Positions 26,080 through 37,900 of a DNA stretch of 64,000 nucleotides are shown in pieces. Made by a program: the position numbers and the translations under genes. Below the pieces are notes generated by a model. The model made no database searches. It was not told the DNA's origin and saw only the letters and a program-made list of their open reading frames with translations. This DNA is from Physcomitrium patens (Eukaryota; Streptophyta; Bryopsida; Funariales; Funariaceae): positions 15,146,678-15,210,677 of the forward strand of contig NC_037270.1 in assembly GCF_000002425.4 (NCBI RefSeq), given 5' to 3'. Within the stretch, counting starts at the first letter, position 1. Each line of letters begins with the position of its first letter.

Positions 26080-28005
26080 AGAAAGATATCAAACTTATGA
26101 TTGAAAACATTGTAATTTTTTTGTAAAATAGTCCTTTTGTTGTTGTGTAAAAACACTCCTAAATACAGATTATTCACAAAATGATACATGAGGCATTGAT
26201 TTTGGACTTGATTAGCTTGAAGCATCTATGATTTATATTTTTTTTTATTATAATTTCCAAAAATTGACAATGATTTTTTTCCACCAATATTACAAAAAAA
26301 TATTGAATTTCTTGTTCTAAAAATAGTTATATGATTTTAAAAAAATGAATGTCATTTTAATGTAAAATACACATGTATATAAATAGTCTATAATATTTCA
26401 CTTCAAAAATATATTTATTAAGAATCTATTCAAATTTTATTAAATAGAAAAAACAAAGGCATATATATTATAAAAATTGAAATATATAAAAATAACTTTG
26501 ACGTTGTTATAGCTTATATTGCTTTGACCATTTTTTAAAACTACCATACAAATAATTAATCTTCCATATAACAACTTACAACTTTATATTAAAGAGAATA
26601 AATTACCACTTTACATAAAAGACAATAAATTATCACTTTATATCAAAAAAAACATATGAACACGATGAAGAAAAAAACATAACATGTTTACACCAAGAAG
26701 ACAATAAAAATATATGACTTAAATAAATAAAACAAAGAAGAAAAACAAAAAAAATTACTGAATAGACATTCATATATTAGTTTCTATGAATAAGATGATC
26801 CTTCTAACAATGCCATTATATACACTCCAATTTTTTTTTCTAAATTATTGCATGTAAAATTGCTAATATGTATTAATATTAATATAATGAGGTTTCCAAA
26901 AGTTCTTTTGAGAATTACCATCCTCCAATACATGAGAAAAAGAGAAAATTTACAAAAACGTAGCATGAAAATTATTTGGGTTGTCACAAAAATTTGTAAT
27001 GTATATTGTACAAATTTGTCCCTAAAAACAAAAATTATAATATAACTTCAAGAAGCTTCTAGTTACAAAGAGAGAGGCCCAAAATGAGATGGGAATTAAA
27101 TGATGGATGTTACCCATGTTACCCATGAAATAAAATCAATTTGGTGAAGCTTTTGCATAGATTTACAAAAATAAATAAATAAATAAAATAACACTCTTCT
27201 AGCTTCTTCTTGTTCTTCAGTATTGAAACCCCAAGAATTACCTCTGGTTGATAGAGTTTACATACAAAAACAATCCTTAAGTACCTAATTGAATGATAAA
27301 ATTTAATGAAAATTTAAGAAAAATTACAATGTTTAAATCAATATGATCTACAAGCACCTAGATTTATATTAGTGACTTTTTGGTTATAAGATTTGTCTTT
27401 GCAAAGCAAAATACCTCTTGAATATGACAACTTTGTGACAAAAAAAGAACAAATAAAAAACAAAACAAAACAATAACAAAAAACAAGTCAAGTAATTTAT
27501 CTGTGTAAAATAACTAATCAATTAGTTTAATAAAAGTAAAAGAATGGGTAGTTACCATTGAAGATGGAGCATTATAATTGTTTATAATAGATTTGCAATT
27601 TTTATAATCATTTGTGTAGATAAAAATATAATTACTTGAGCACAAATCTAATAGATTAATATTTTAAAATAAAAAATTAAAGATATTTATATATATTAAT
27701 CAATTTATTTGTTTAGTTGCACACATACTGTGAAAATAATTTCAATTTTAATTACAAATATGATCTTGGCTGTTATTCCATAAATGAAGCAACCTAATTT
27801 GTGATGGTACTTAAGCCAGCATTTTGACCAATCCATATTCTTTTGTTGACAGAGTAATCAATCAAATAAGATCATGGGTCACGATGACTAATCGAAAGTA
27901 CAATTAATATTACTGTCAGAACAGTAGACCGTATCAAAAGTAAAAGGAATTGACATCACTAGTGCACAATTTTCTATTGTAAACACATTCTTATTAGTAA
28001 CTAAA
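26080..28005. repeat. AT-rich intergenic DNA; from about 26930 the diverged left flank of the duplication
   Basis: No gene is supported. From about 26930 to 28005 the sequence is homologous, at clearly reduced identity, to 42440-45609, for example AAGAGAGAGGCC...GATGGGAATTAAA at about 27069 and about 42567, and AAAATACCTCTTGAATA at about 27408 and about 43449. The second copy is longer because an LTR of family A and one of family B were inserted into it. Confidence 0.65.
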
Positions 28006-31000
28006 TTCCTGAACTAAAAAGACAACAAATAAGAGTCCTGTATTTTTATATTACATCGGGCTTTGTTCTGGCTATATTTCTGTTCATTAAGATCAATAAT
28101 TAATATTAAACTTCTGTAATTTATTTTAGAATAATTACGAGGTATTGACATAACTGTTCTTCAATTAATCGTTCCCAATGAAATGTTCGCTGACAAAAAC
28201 GTCCTCCACTGGCAGTCAATGAAAAATACAATTCATTCTGTGGTTTTTGGACAAAACATCAAATATACATCTTACCAAAATATTCTTAAAAGTCAATACT
28301 TATAAGAGTGAGAACTCTAAGTATTCAACATGTTTCTTTTAGTCTTCATAGGAGTTACCGACAGATTTATGAAAAACTAAAAATTAAAACTTAACTTTTG
28401 TCTATGAATCACTTAGAGTGAAAAAAAGCATAGCAAACAGACTTACGGAGGGACTGTAAAGCTTTCGAATTTCCACGTGTGAAATTACAGTTCAAAAAGT
28501 TTGATCACCTGCAAAACCTAGCTGTACAACCTGAATCTCATCTAAAACCTGCAGGTCACCATGAAGACTTAAGAAATGTCACCACACAGCATGGATAGGA
28601 AGTTTGTTATGATCTGGTGAAGCATATCCAGTAGCCTACACTAAGAACCATGTTTTGATTAGACGGTGATCTGTAATACAGAAGGCATACGCCTCAGCGT
28701 TGAACACGAAGAAAGGCTGAGAAGTTATTGCGTGTCAAACTTCCATTTTACCGGTAGACGTGTTAATCAAGCAGGTCACATTCACTTATCTTCTCATGGG
28801 AGGTGCAGCTCCTCTACCCCCCATTGGAGGTGGTACGGAGCCTCTGGCGGCTGATCGAGCCTGTAGACAAAACGCAAAAGCAAGAACTTTAACAACTTTT
28901 TCTGTAACAAACAAGCTTGGTTTCACTTGTCATCTCACCATACTTAATAAGATGATTGAGGCTCTCATAACTGCAACATACTATACTATGACCCCCAAAT
29001 TAAACAAACTAGAAGAACAGAAACACCAAAAAACAGATACCCAAACTGAACACCTATCCAGCTAACCAGTGCTTGGAACTAATACTAGCTCAGAACACCT
29101 AACAGTGATATGAACGTAAGTAGAGGAGGGCACACTAACCTTTGCCTGCATGGTAGATGCTCGACCACGACCAACCCCAACACCTGACGATCCCTTACCC
29201 TGCACATTGAACACAGTTATGTTAATTAATAAACCCACGAAAGTCCCCATTGTTCTTCCATGGTATAACGCTTCAGAATCCCAGGCTACAAACTTTAATA
29301 CGTGAGAAAACAGCGTCTGAGACATCTTCAGAACAAAGAGGGATGGTGGAAAATATTGCACCTTAATCTTGGCATCCAGGCGCTTAAACATAGGGGCATT
29401 CTTGAGCATATCAGGAATGATCATATATCTGCAACACAAAGATTACCGAAATCATGAATTCCGATAGTCGATATTTCCTAACTAGGAAGTGTTCGTACCC
29501 AAGTTCCTTCCAAGGAATTTTCTTTCACGCCCGCTGGATGGCGCAGATAGCAGAAAAACCAGACAAACAGCGAATAGCACAATCCATTCAAAATCAAAAT
29601 TAGGACTCTAAGAACAGACAGAATATGAAATCCAGCAATGCAAAAGTGAAGCTCCAGCTCCCAAAATATCAATGACGATTAAGCTAAAAAGCCAATATTA
29701 GATTTTAGTAACTCGAATCCCAAATTTCTGAACAGGATGAAGAGCAAAACACACCTCACTTTACTTCCTCGAATGAAAACGTGTTCTAATTGAGAGACTT
29801 TTCCGTCCTGAAACACGAAAACCAAAGACCTGTCAACACGAGGCCACTTCACAACTGAAAGGACAGAGCGGGCATGCAAATTGACTGATGAACTCCTTCT
29901 AATACCCCCCAAAATGAAATGAAGGCTAATTTTTAAGTCAAGACAGAGACTTAGAAGAGATATGAAACCTCGCACCATGTGATCAGCAGCTAATTTACAG
30001 ATGAATAATTTTTTTGAGCTACCGGGTGGCTAACACAGTTGTTCCAGCGTTCCGGGGGTGCTTTCATTGAAACTACCTACAAATAACGTAATTTAATAGA
30101 GAAATAAACGGCTTTTTTTCTTTTTCACATAGAGAGATTCTACTAGAAATAGTAGATTGCCAAACTCCACACTCTGAAAGACTACTGACAAGCGAGAGAC
30201 CTTCGATGAAAGAGGGGATGTCATATCAGAGAGATTTTAAATCCGGTAACCACAAGAGAGAACATAAGCATTCTCGCAATTCTACGCCAGAAGTGAAAAC
30301 AGTCCTGAGCGCTCCAATCACATATCCCATATATCAGGCAATACAGGGTTTGACAACTCAATATAACAATTGCCCTAGAGCGACCTTCAATATTTTCTTG
30401 CACTACGTAAACCCTAAACCCACATAAACGAAGTTACACGAAATAACCACAACGCGCCCTAACTTCTACAATGAAGTATGAGAAGGTCCGACACAAGCAT
30501 TCCAAGGTATTAATGCTCTAAGTCGAAAATTCACCTTAGCAGTATAGGTGATGGACTCGAGCTGTGAGTTCCAATTATCCTCGCATTCAATCAAGGATCC
30601 GCGATAAACTTCCCCACTCTTCAACTCCACGGTCACAATGTGACCCTCTGCCTCATGGAGCAATTTCACCGGGATGCCCAGACTCTTACTCATGTTTCCG
30701 GGTCTAGAGACCTCTCTACTCCAAAGGGTTTGAACAGTTCTCTCAACAACGATGCGAAACTTGCTTCTGCTCGAAAACAAGCGTGTTACTTCAAACGATC
30801 AAATAGACGAAAACAGGAGGGCAATGCGCATTGTGTCGAAAGCTCAAAACGTGTGTAACGGCCAAAACCTCGACGAGGAAAAGTTGTGCAGGTATGGCAA
30901 TGCAGACAAAAACCAAATGAAACCCTACGTGGATGAAACAGAGTGTGGCCTGTTTTCATTCATCCTTTCATCGATACTTTTGGATGGATGGATTCCTTTG

Positions 31001-31681
31001 AGTGAGTGAAGGGGTTACTATTTCGTGAAACAAACCTTGAAATGCAAAGATTCGACACAACATCAAGACTTATAAGATTTTTTAGTTTGTGTATTCAATA
31101 TTTGAAGAAGTTCATACAAGATGATGTTTTAAAACTTGAAATAGTAATTTGTCTTACCGACCTATCATGTAAATTTGATTCTTTAAATAGATTAGTAATT
31201 TTTCTCACATTCAATTGATAGTGCAACAAATGTTCATTTTAGAATTAAATGTTTGCTTTGTATGTATTACAATAATAATAAAAATAAGGGTAAGAATTTT
31301 ATGTATATATATATTTGTGTGTGTGTGTGTGTGTGCGTGTGTGTGTTTTGTGTGATTTCATTCAATACGATGCAAATAATTCATGTTGAAAACTATGATA
31401 ATATTCATATGTACCACTCTTGTGTACGTCCAAGTTTGATTACAACAATCATAGTAAAAGAAATCACCATTAGAGAGAGATCAAGATATCATATATCAGG
31501 ATCATTGCAGACAAACGTTTGGTTATCTTTATAATTATAAACGCGGAGTCTATATATTGTGGGTTTTACATTAATAATATTTTACATCTATTTTTTGATT
31601 TTTTTGATTTTTGAAGGGATTGTAGATTGGTTCTTCCCAAGAAATGCCCCCCTCATTCGTTATATGAAGTGCATTCAGGTA
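28006..31681. repeat. Near-identical duplicated block, copy 1 (contains SmD3)
   Basis: Every base I compared maps to copy 2 (45610-49285) at a constant offset of 17,604 with no insertion or deletion, including introns, UTRs and the TG microsatellite. I noticed two differences: G31151 versus A48755 and T31494 versus C49098. Homology continues beyond both ends, but there identity drops abruptly. Confidence 0.95.
28786..30693 (-). CDS. SmD3: Small nuclear ribonucleoprotein SmD3, copy 1
   Basis: Five exons on the minus strand (30693-30535, 29807-29755, 29428-29362, 29199-29140, 28860-28786) join in frame to 137 residues. The Sm fold is clear: Sm1 from [18 protein letters not shown] through ECEDNWN, and Sm2 with [12 protein letters not shown] and [13 protein letters not shown] Gly/Arg-rich tail ([10 protein letters not shown], then [11 protein letters not shown]) is typical of plant SmD3 and a usual site of arginine methylation. 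SmD3 is one of the seven Sm proteins that form a ring on U1, U2, U4 and U5 snRNAs in the nucleus. The start is the conserved MSKSLG; the open frame runs a little further upstream without family support. A telo-box lies in intron 1 at about 30406-30420. The gene is divergent from RELCH, with about 1.2 kb between starts. Confidence 0.95.
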
Positions 31682-31907
31682 CGACCTCAACGTTCCCATG
31701 AATTACTGACACGTCAGCGCTGTTCCCGTGGGCCGTGATATGGACCGAGCGGGTCAGACCCGGCCCAGCGTGGAGAGGACGGGTGGGAGAGGGGAACAGA
31801 AAGAGCGTGAGCTTCGTCGTCGGAGTAGAGGAAGAGGAAGTAGGAACACGAAGGATCGAGCAATCAACACCAGATTGATTACATGTTGGCTATTGTGGCT
31901 AGCGGCC
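30694..31907. promoter_or_regulatory. Divergent SmD3 / RELCH promoter region
   Basis: This separates the two divergent start codons and includes a TG microsatellite (about 31316-31346) next to an AT run. The SmD3-proximal 990 bp belongs to the near-identical duplicate; the RELCH-proximal part is GC-richer and unique in intact form, with a decayed relative at 49286 onward and 55335 onward. An ATG at 31740 in frame with RELCH could extend it by 56 residues. Confidence 0.55.
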
Positions 31908-34900
31908 ATGGCCACCCCTCGCAGCTCGTTTTCGGCCCCGCAGCCTCCATTCGAACGCTTATCTGGAGAGCATGGCGCCACCACCAATGAAATGCGTCGC
32001 AAGGCGTGCATCGACTTCCTCCTTCAAGAGAACTACCTTCTTACTGCCTTCGAGTTTCTCCACGAGCTTCAGGAGGACGGCCTCGTGGAATCGGCTACGA
32101 AATTGCAGCTGTTTTTCGCCAATTCCGACATGTTCCCGCCTGAAGAGCTTGCCAAAATGCAGGCCTTACAAGGTTTGGAATGCGATTTGCCATGCGTTGC
32201 GTTTCTCGCTGTCCCCGCGCCAGTTCGCGGTATTTTATTTAATTAAATAATTTATTTTTTTGTATGTTTCTTCCATTCCTCCCGAGCTGTAGATACGGGT
32301 TCGCAGATTGTATCAAGAACGAGGTTCACATTCCCTCACGTGGATAAATTGCATCAACAGTGCGCCATCTCTGCATTACTTTTCTGCACTGTCTACCTCA
32401 TGACGAGCCAGTGTCGTAGATCTGATCGCCCTAATTAGTTTGGTTCATTCTCCTAAATGTGCATCTTCTTTCCGCCAGATTATCATGTATCCATTCTCAT
32501 TTTTTAATTCAGGAATTGGTCGTCTCCTTTGTTTCAACCAATTGTTTATAACGATTTCAGACGATCATATGAAATGAGAATTTCTAGTACTACACATCTA
32601 TTTGCCTGTGAAGTGTCACCGAGCAAATGATATAGAAGGGGCGAAAAACTTAGTTCCTGGATCAGACAGCTCAGAGTACCAATGGATATTGTTGGTGCGC
32701 AGCATGGAGGACGCATTTGGTTGTTCCTCAGAGAAATCGAGTGCTTGAGGGTTTGCAGGTTCATTCGTCTGACCTAAATTCGGGCCTGTGTATATTCAGG
32801 TATTGATGCTGTACAGCTTGCCGAGGAGAAAGAGCTGACTGCTGAAAAAGCTGCGGTTTGTGAGTATGAACTACGCCTTGCTCGGGAGGACATAAAGAAC
32901 TTACAAGAGAAGTTGTCAAATCAGGTGGAAGTTGCTTCAGATCTTTCTAGGCCTGGTAAGTGGATTTTTCATTTACTGGTATGAACTGCAGTGTTTTTCG
33001 GCCTTACAAGAGTGTCATGAGCAAACGGAATGTTGAATATTTTGTTGGCCGGAGTCACGTCGTGTATGCTTACAGAATCTGTAATCCTTGCTCGAAACAA
33101 CTCAGACATAGAATTGTTGTTTTTCTCTGGCAGATGTTAGTTTGACGGATACTGCAACAAATGGTGAGAAATCGATGACTAGCAACGGGAGCGTCAAAGT
33201 GCTCGGGAAGCTTGGTGAAAAAGAGAAGCTAGATATAAATTGTGCAGTTAAGGAGTATCTGATGGTTGCTGGCTACAAGATATCTGCAATGACTTTCCAA
33301 GAGGAGGTATCTTTTAACTACTGAAAATTCAGAATTTAGTGTATTTCGTTTTCAGAGAACTCACCTTCTTATGAGTTTATGTCTGACGCATGAAGTGTTT
33401 TATATCGTGGTACGACGATATTGTCGCAATGCATGAATCCAACTAGAGGGAATAGCCTTAATCATCGGTATGGTTGGTGGTCTGTTACGCGGCAACTCGT
33501 CAAGGTTTCCATGGACGTTCGAAACGGCAGAAATGGCATAGAAAATTCATGTAGATTTGCCGGTTCTAGATGTAGGCACTAAATGAATTTCGTTTTCGTA
33601 AGATTACAGGAGCAGCTGTTTATTCAAGATCGATGTCGTATAGTATTTGCAATGCAACTTTTGATATCGTTGGATTGTGTTCATTAAAAAGCCCATTCAA
33701 GTTTCTCATGTTGTATCCAGCTGAAAATGAGGAAAACCTTGTATGCAGGTGAACCTTGATTTGGATGACTGGCCTGACACTGTTGCACATGTGCCTGATG
33801 CTCTTCGTCATTACTATCACGCATTTGTTTGTTCCACGGCCGAAGCGGTACTGGTGCGTCGACATACTTCCCCAGCATATGACCTGCGGTTGGCAATGCT
33901 TTTATTGCGCTTTTCCTTTTGTAGTCGGCTCTGCCATTTGGAATGCAAGCGTATGCATAAGGACGCCTTTGTGTCTTTGTTATTCTCTTTCTTTCAGGAT
34001 AGAGAGGCGCTTGTGAAAGAAAACGATGTTCTTCTTCATCAGAACGAAGCCTTTGAGAGGGAGAATCTGTCCTTGGCCAAAACAGTGGAACAGCATAGAA
34101 AAGGAGAGAGAGAGTGGGAGAAGCAGGTGAGTATTTGTGCTCGGCCTAAATTAGGAAGCAATATTATTTTTATTAAGCATGTGATACTTCCAAGCCTATT
34201 GTTGTTCAACAATTTTATCATAAAGCTATAGTGGTTGTTTCTTTGTAACCAACCTTCATATGTGAGCGTGTATAATATAACAAGAGTCTATCGACCTTCT
34301 TCTGTTTTGTGGCAGGCTCAGCAAATGAAGGAATCATTTGAGCAATCAACCAGGCTTTTAAATGAGTCTAGAGCTGAGGTTACTTCATTGAAATTGGAGC
34401 TAGATAAGTTGATGTCGAGTAGGAAAGTTGAAAATGTGCAGCAATCAGTTGCAGAGCCAACAACTGCACGGTTAGAGTCCAATTTAAGTGCGGCATTGCC
34501 AATCCTAGAGACAGAGTCCAACCTCGCACAGCTTGATCCCATTTCAATCGCAGCAACAGCAAATCCAAAGACCGACGCTGGAACTGAAGGTGTAAACGGT
34601 ATTGCAAAAACGAGGATATCACCTGTTGAAAATACACGTGCATATGCGGGTTTTAGCTTTGTAGAAGATATACTAGAAGTTATTTTAGAAAATAGCACGA
34701 CTTTGGTAGATAGCAATGGGTGCAGGACATCAGGTGGACATGACAGTAGAGACGACACACGTTCAGACAACGAGCATGTGAACTTAAGAGAGCTTAAGGA
34801 TATACACGACCCAGTATGTTTCCTGTTCGTTTGTTTCTTCTTTTATCATTTTAGACTTGTGTAACAAATGAGACTTTGGTTGGATTTGGCTACGCATGGT

Positions 34901-37900
34901 TTTCGTTTTGTGAAAAGTATGACCGCTAATTTTTGTGGCTCCGTTATCGAGCAGGAAGTTGAAACCGTGCAGATACTGGCTGACGCTTTGCCCAAGATAG
35001 TTCCTTACGTGCTTATTAATCACAGAGAGGTTTCTTTCATTGTCCTTTCACCATACACTGACAACTTTGTATTCGTGCATAATAAGTTATGATGCCCCAT
35101 AGTTCTCTTCCTTCAAAATTTGTATCGATATCTACTTGGTCTCCTATTTCTTCATGCAGTGCTGTACTCATGTTATTTTGTTACGCTTTCATCCGCAGGA
35201 GTTACTGCCTCTCATCATGTGTGCTATTGAGAGGCATCCGGAGAGCACTGTCCGAGATTCACTTACGCACCTCCTCTTTAATCTGATTAAACGACCAGAC
35301 GAAGCACAACGACATATCATAATGGATGTAAGTCAAGACTTTCTTGGATAGTGGGTATCGCCGTTGTTGTGCCGACTCATCTGAAAACAGTCATGTTTTT
35401 ATTTGTTCATTAATTTCGTTACTTTCTAGCGGTATGGTAGCGGCCTGTGTCTTTAATTATAACATTTTAGTAGAAGAAACTGATGTCTGAGAGAACATGC
35501 TTTTTGACATCTATTATTCTCCGATTTTTGCAGTAGCAATTGAAACTGAGTTTGTTATGTTTCAGGCATGTGTAGAGCTATCCAAAAAAGTTGGGCAAAT
35601 GCGGACCGAGACTGAGTTACTACCACAATGCTGGGAACAGGTATGTGTCACAATCACATCCTCTGATGGGTATTATTATTGCAGTTGAGGCTCTGCCAAA
35701 GGTTGGTTCTCTTCTGGATTATTTAGGGTCTGTGAGTGTGACTAGTCGCGGGCGCATTTTTTTCTCTATTTATCCTGATAGCATGATGAATTGTCCACAG
35801 ATTGACCACAAGTATGAGGAAAGAAGACTTCTGGTAGCGCAATCGTGTGGAGAGTTGGGCCAGCTTGTGGGATCTGAAATGCGGACTTCTCTTGTCTTAT
35901 CCATCATACAGCAGTTAGCAAGTGATCCAGCATCGGTAGTGCGGGAAGCTGCATCTCATAATTTGGCCGTACTTTTGCCCCTCTTCAACGACATGGACAA
36001 GTATTACAAGGTCAGCCTTGCCGTGGGGCCAACCTACGGAGCTGCATTTTGACCTCCTGGCTCGCCGGGGGCACAAAGTAAGCACTGTAGTTGGGTTCCT
36101 ATAGATTTCTAGTGTGGACCCTACTGTGCTTGAGAATTAATAAACTTAGGCACCGCCCTAATTTAAAATGATTAAGTCGTTATTCAGTCTGCAGCGTGAC
36201 CTTAGCAGGCCTGTTAGATTCTAAAGCTGTCAGAAGTCTTCTGGCATGGATTGGAGTGTGATTGTGAATAAGCCTGGAGGTCTCATAGGTATTAGCAAGG
36301 ATTTGATTTAATTAATATTGCATGTAAACTCGTCACGTCTGGTAGTTTCAGCCTATGCAGTCGTTGAAGTTTGATTTATTTATTTATTTCATTCGATTCT
36401 CCTTGTGTAGAATATTAACACTGATTTTTTCTTTTTCTTTTTCTTTTTTTCGAGCAAGCACAGGTGGAGGATTTAATGTTTGATTTGGTTTGCGACCCCA
36501 TGGGTCCGGTTGTCGATACCAGCCTGAGAGAGCTTGTTCCTGCATTACTAGCTTGGAGAAAACGTGAAAATCAATCCCCATTTCAACTTTATAAGGGACT
36601 ACTCTCCAGGCTTCTCCTTGCTGCCCAGGTGATTGCCAGTATTTATTATGCTGTTGTGAACTGGTCATATGTCACTCCTTACTTCGAGAATTACAGAATT
36701 TGAGATTAATTTTCATGTTGTCGTCAGTGATCTTTGTTTAAGACTTCAAATATCTGCTTTACTGAGTTGTCAGAGTTTTGAAGTTCGAATGTTTTAGTTC
36801 ACAAATACTTGGTATGGTTATAAATTTGCAGTGCTTATAAGTACGTCATTGTGGCCTTGCAGCGGTGTCCGCCCATGTCTGGAGTGGAAGGTACTGCGGA
36901 GGCACAGCTTCGGACTCTGGGAGAGAGAGAACGGTGGAGCATCGACGTCTTACTTCGCTTGCTTACTCAGCTACTGCCAGAGGTGCAAGAAGCTGCTGTT
37001 GAGGCGTGTCCATTCTCAATTGACGCATCTGATGTACAGAAGGACGCTACTTCCTTCACGCAAGTCGTCATCAAATCGTACGTTGGGTAAGCACATGTCC
37101 GTCTTACCATCTGCTGTCACTCTAATCTCGTTCTTCTGTTCCTCAGGAGATTGGTCCGGTCTACATGCTATTTCATTCCAGAAGTAGTGGGTAGGGTGTA
37201 ATTAGGATGTGTTCCTATTCTTGAACGGCTGTTCTAGATCACATATACTTTTATGTCTGTCCTTCAAGCATTACGTTATTTGAAGTGATCTGTGTTACTT
37301 CGCTGCTCTTTTATCCAATCTATGATGTCTGTATTGCTTTGTATGATGTGGAGTAATTGGTACTGCTGTGACGGTGCTTCAGATCCAATACGGATTGGCC
37401 AACACTCGATTGGCTAGTTACGGACTGTTTACAAACAGTTCTCCAGCTTGCTCGCATGCTTCCTCCACGAGAAGAAAGCCTTCGAACTCGCCTTTGCAAG
37501 GTATTTGAGCTTTTGATTGCCTTAGATTTCGTAGACAGGTTTCTTGGCTACTGCTTGCATGTAGATAGAATCGGGAGTATACATTTTTCGGACTGTTACC
37601 GCAGTTATGATTTTCTGTGAAAGGGTGCTTCTGACATTTGTCCGTGACATGTAGGTTCTTCTAAAGATCAATGATTGCTTTGGCGTCAATTATCTCCGGC
37701 TTGTTATGCTCCCGATTTTCCGTGCTGCCAATGGTGACGACTTTGATGATGCACATATGTCGTTCAGATTCTCTAACCGTGTCAAAGGTACATGTGTCAA
37801 GTCTGCCTGGTCTTGATGATTTGGTTCTGGTTTTTGGTTGTGAATGCTGGGTTTTTTGTTGTCATTCTGACAAAGTTCTTACCGTCCCTTACTTGTCTTA

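Noticed and set aside
30694-30780. N-terminal extension of SmD3
   Set aside because: No SmD3 has such an extension, and the conserved start MSKSLG lies just downstream.
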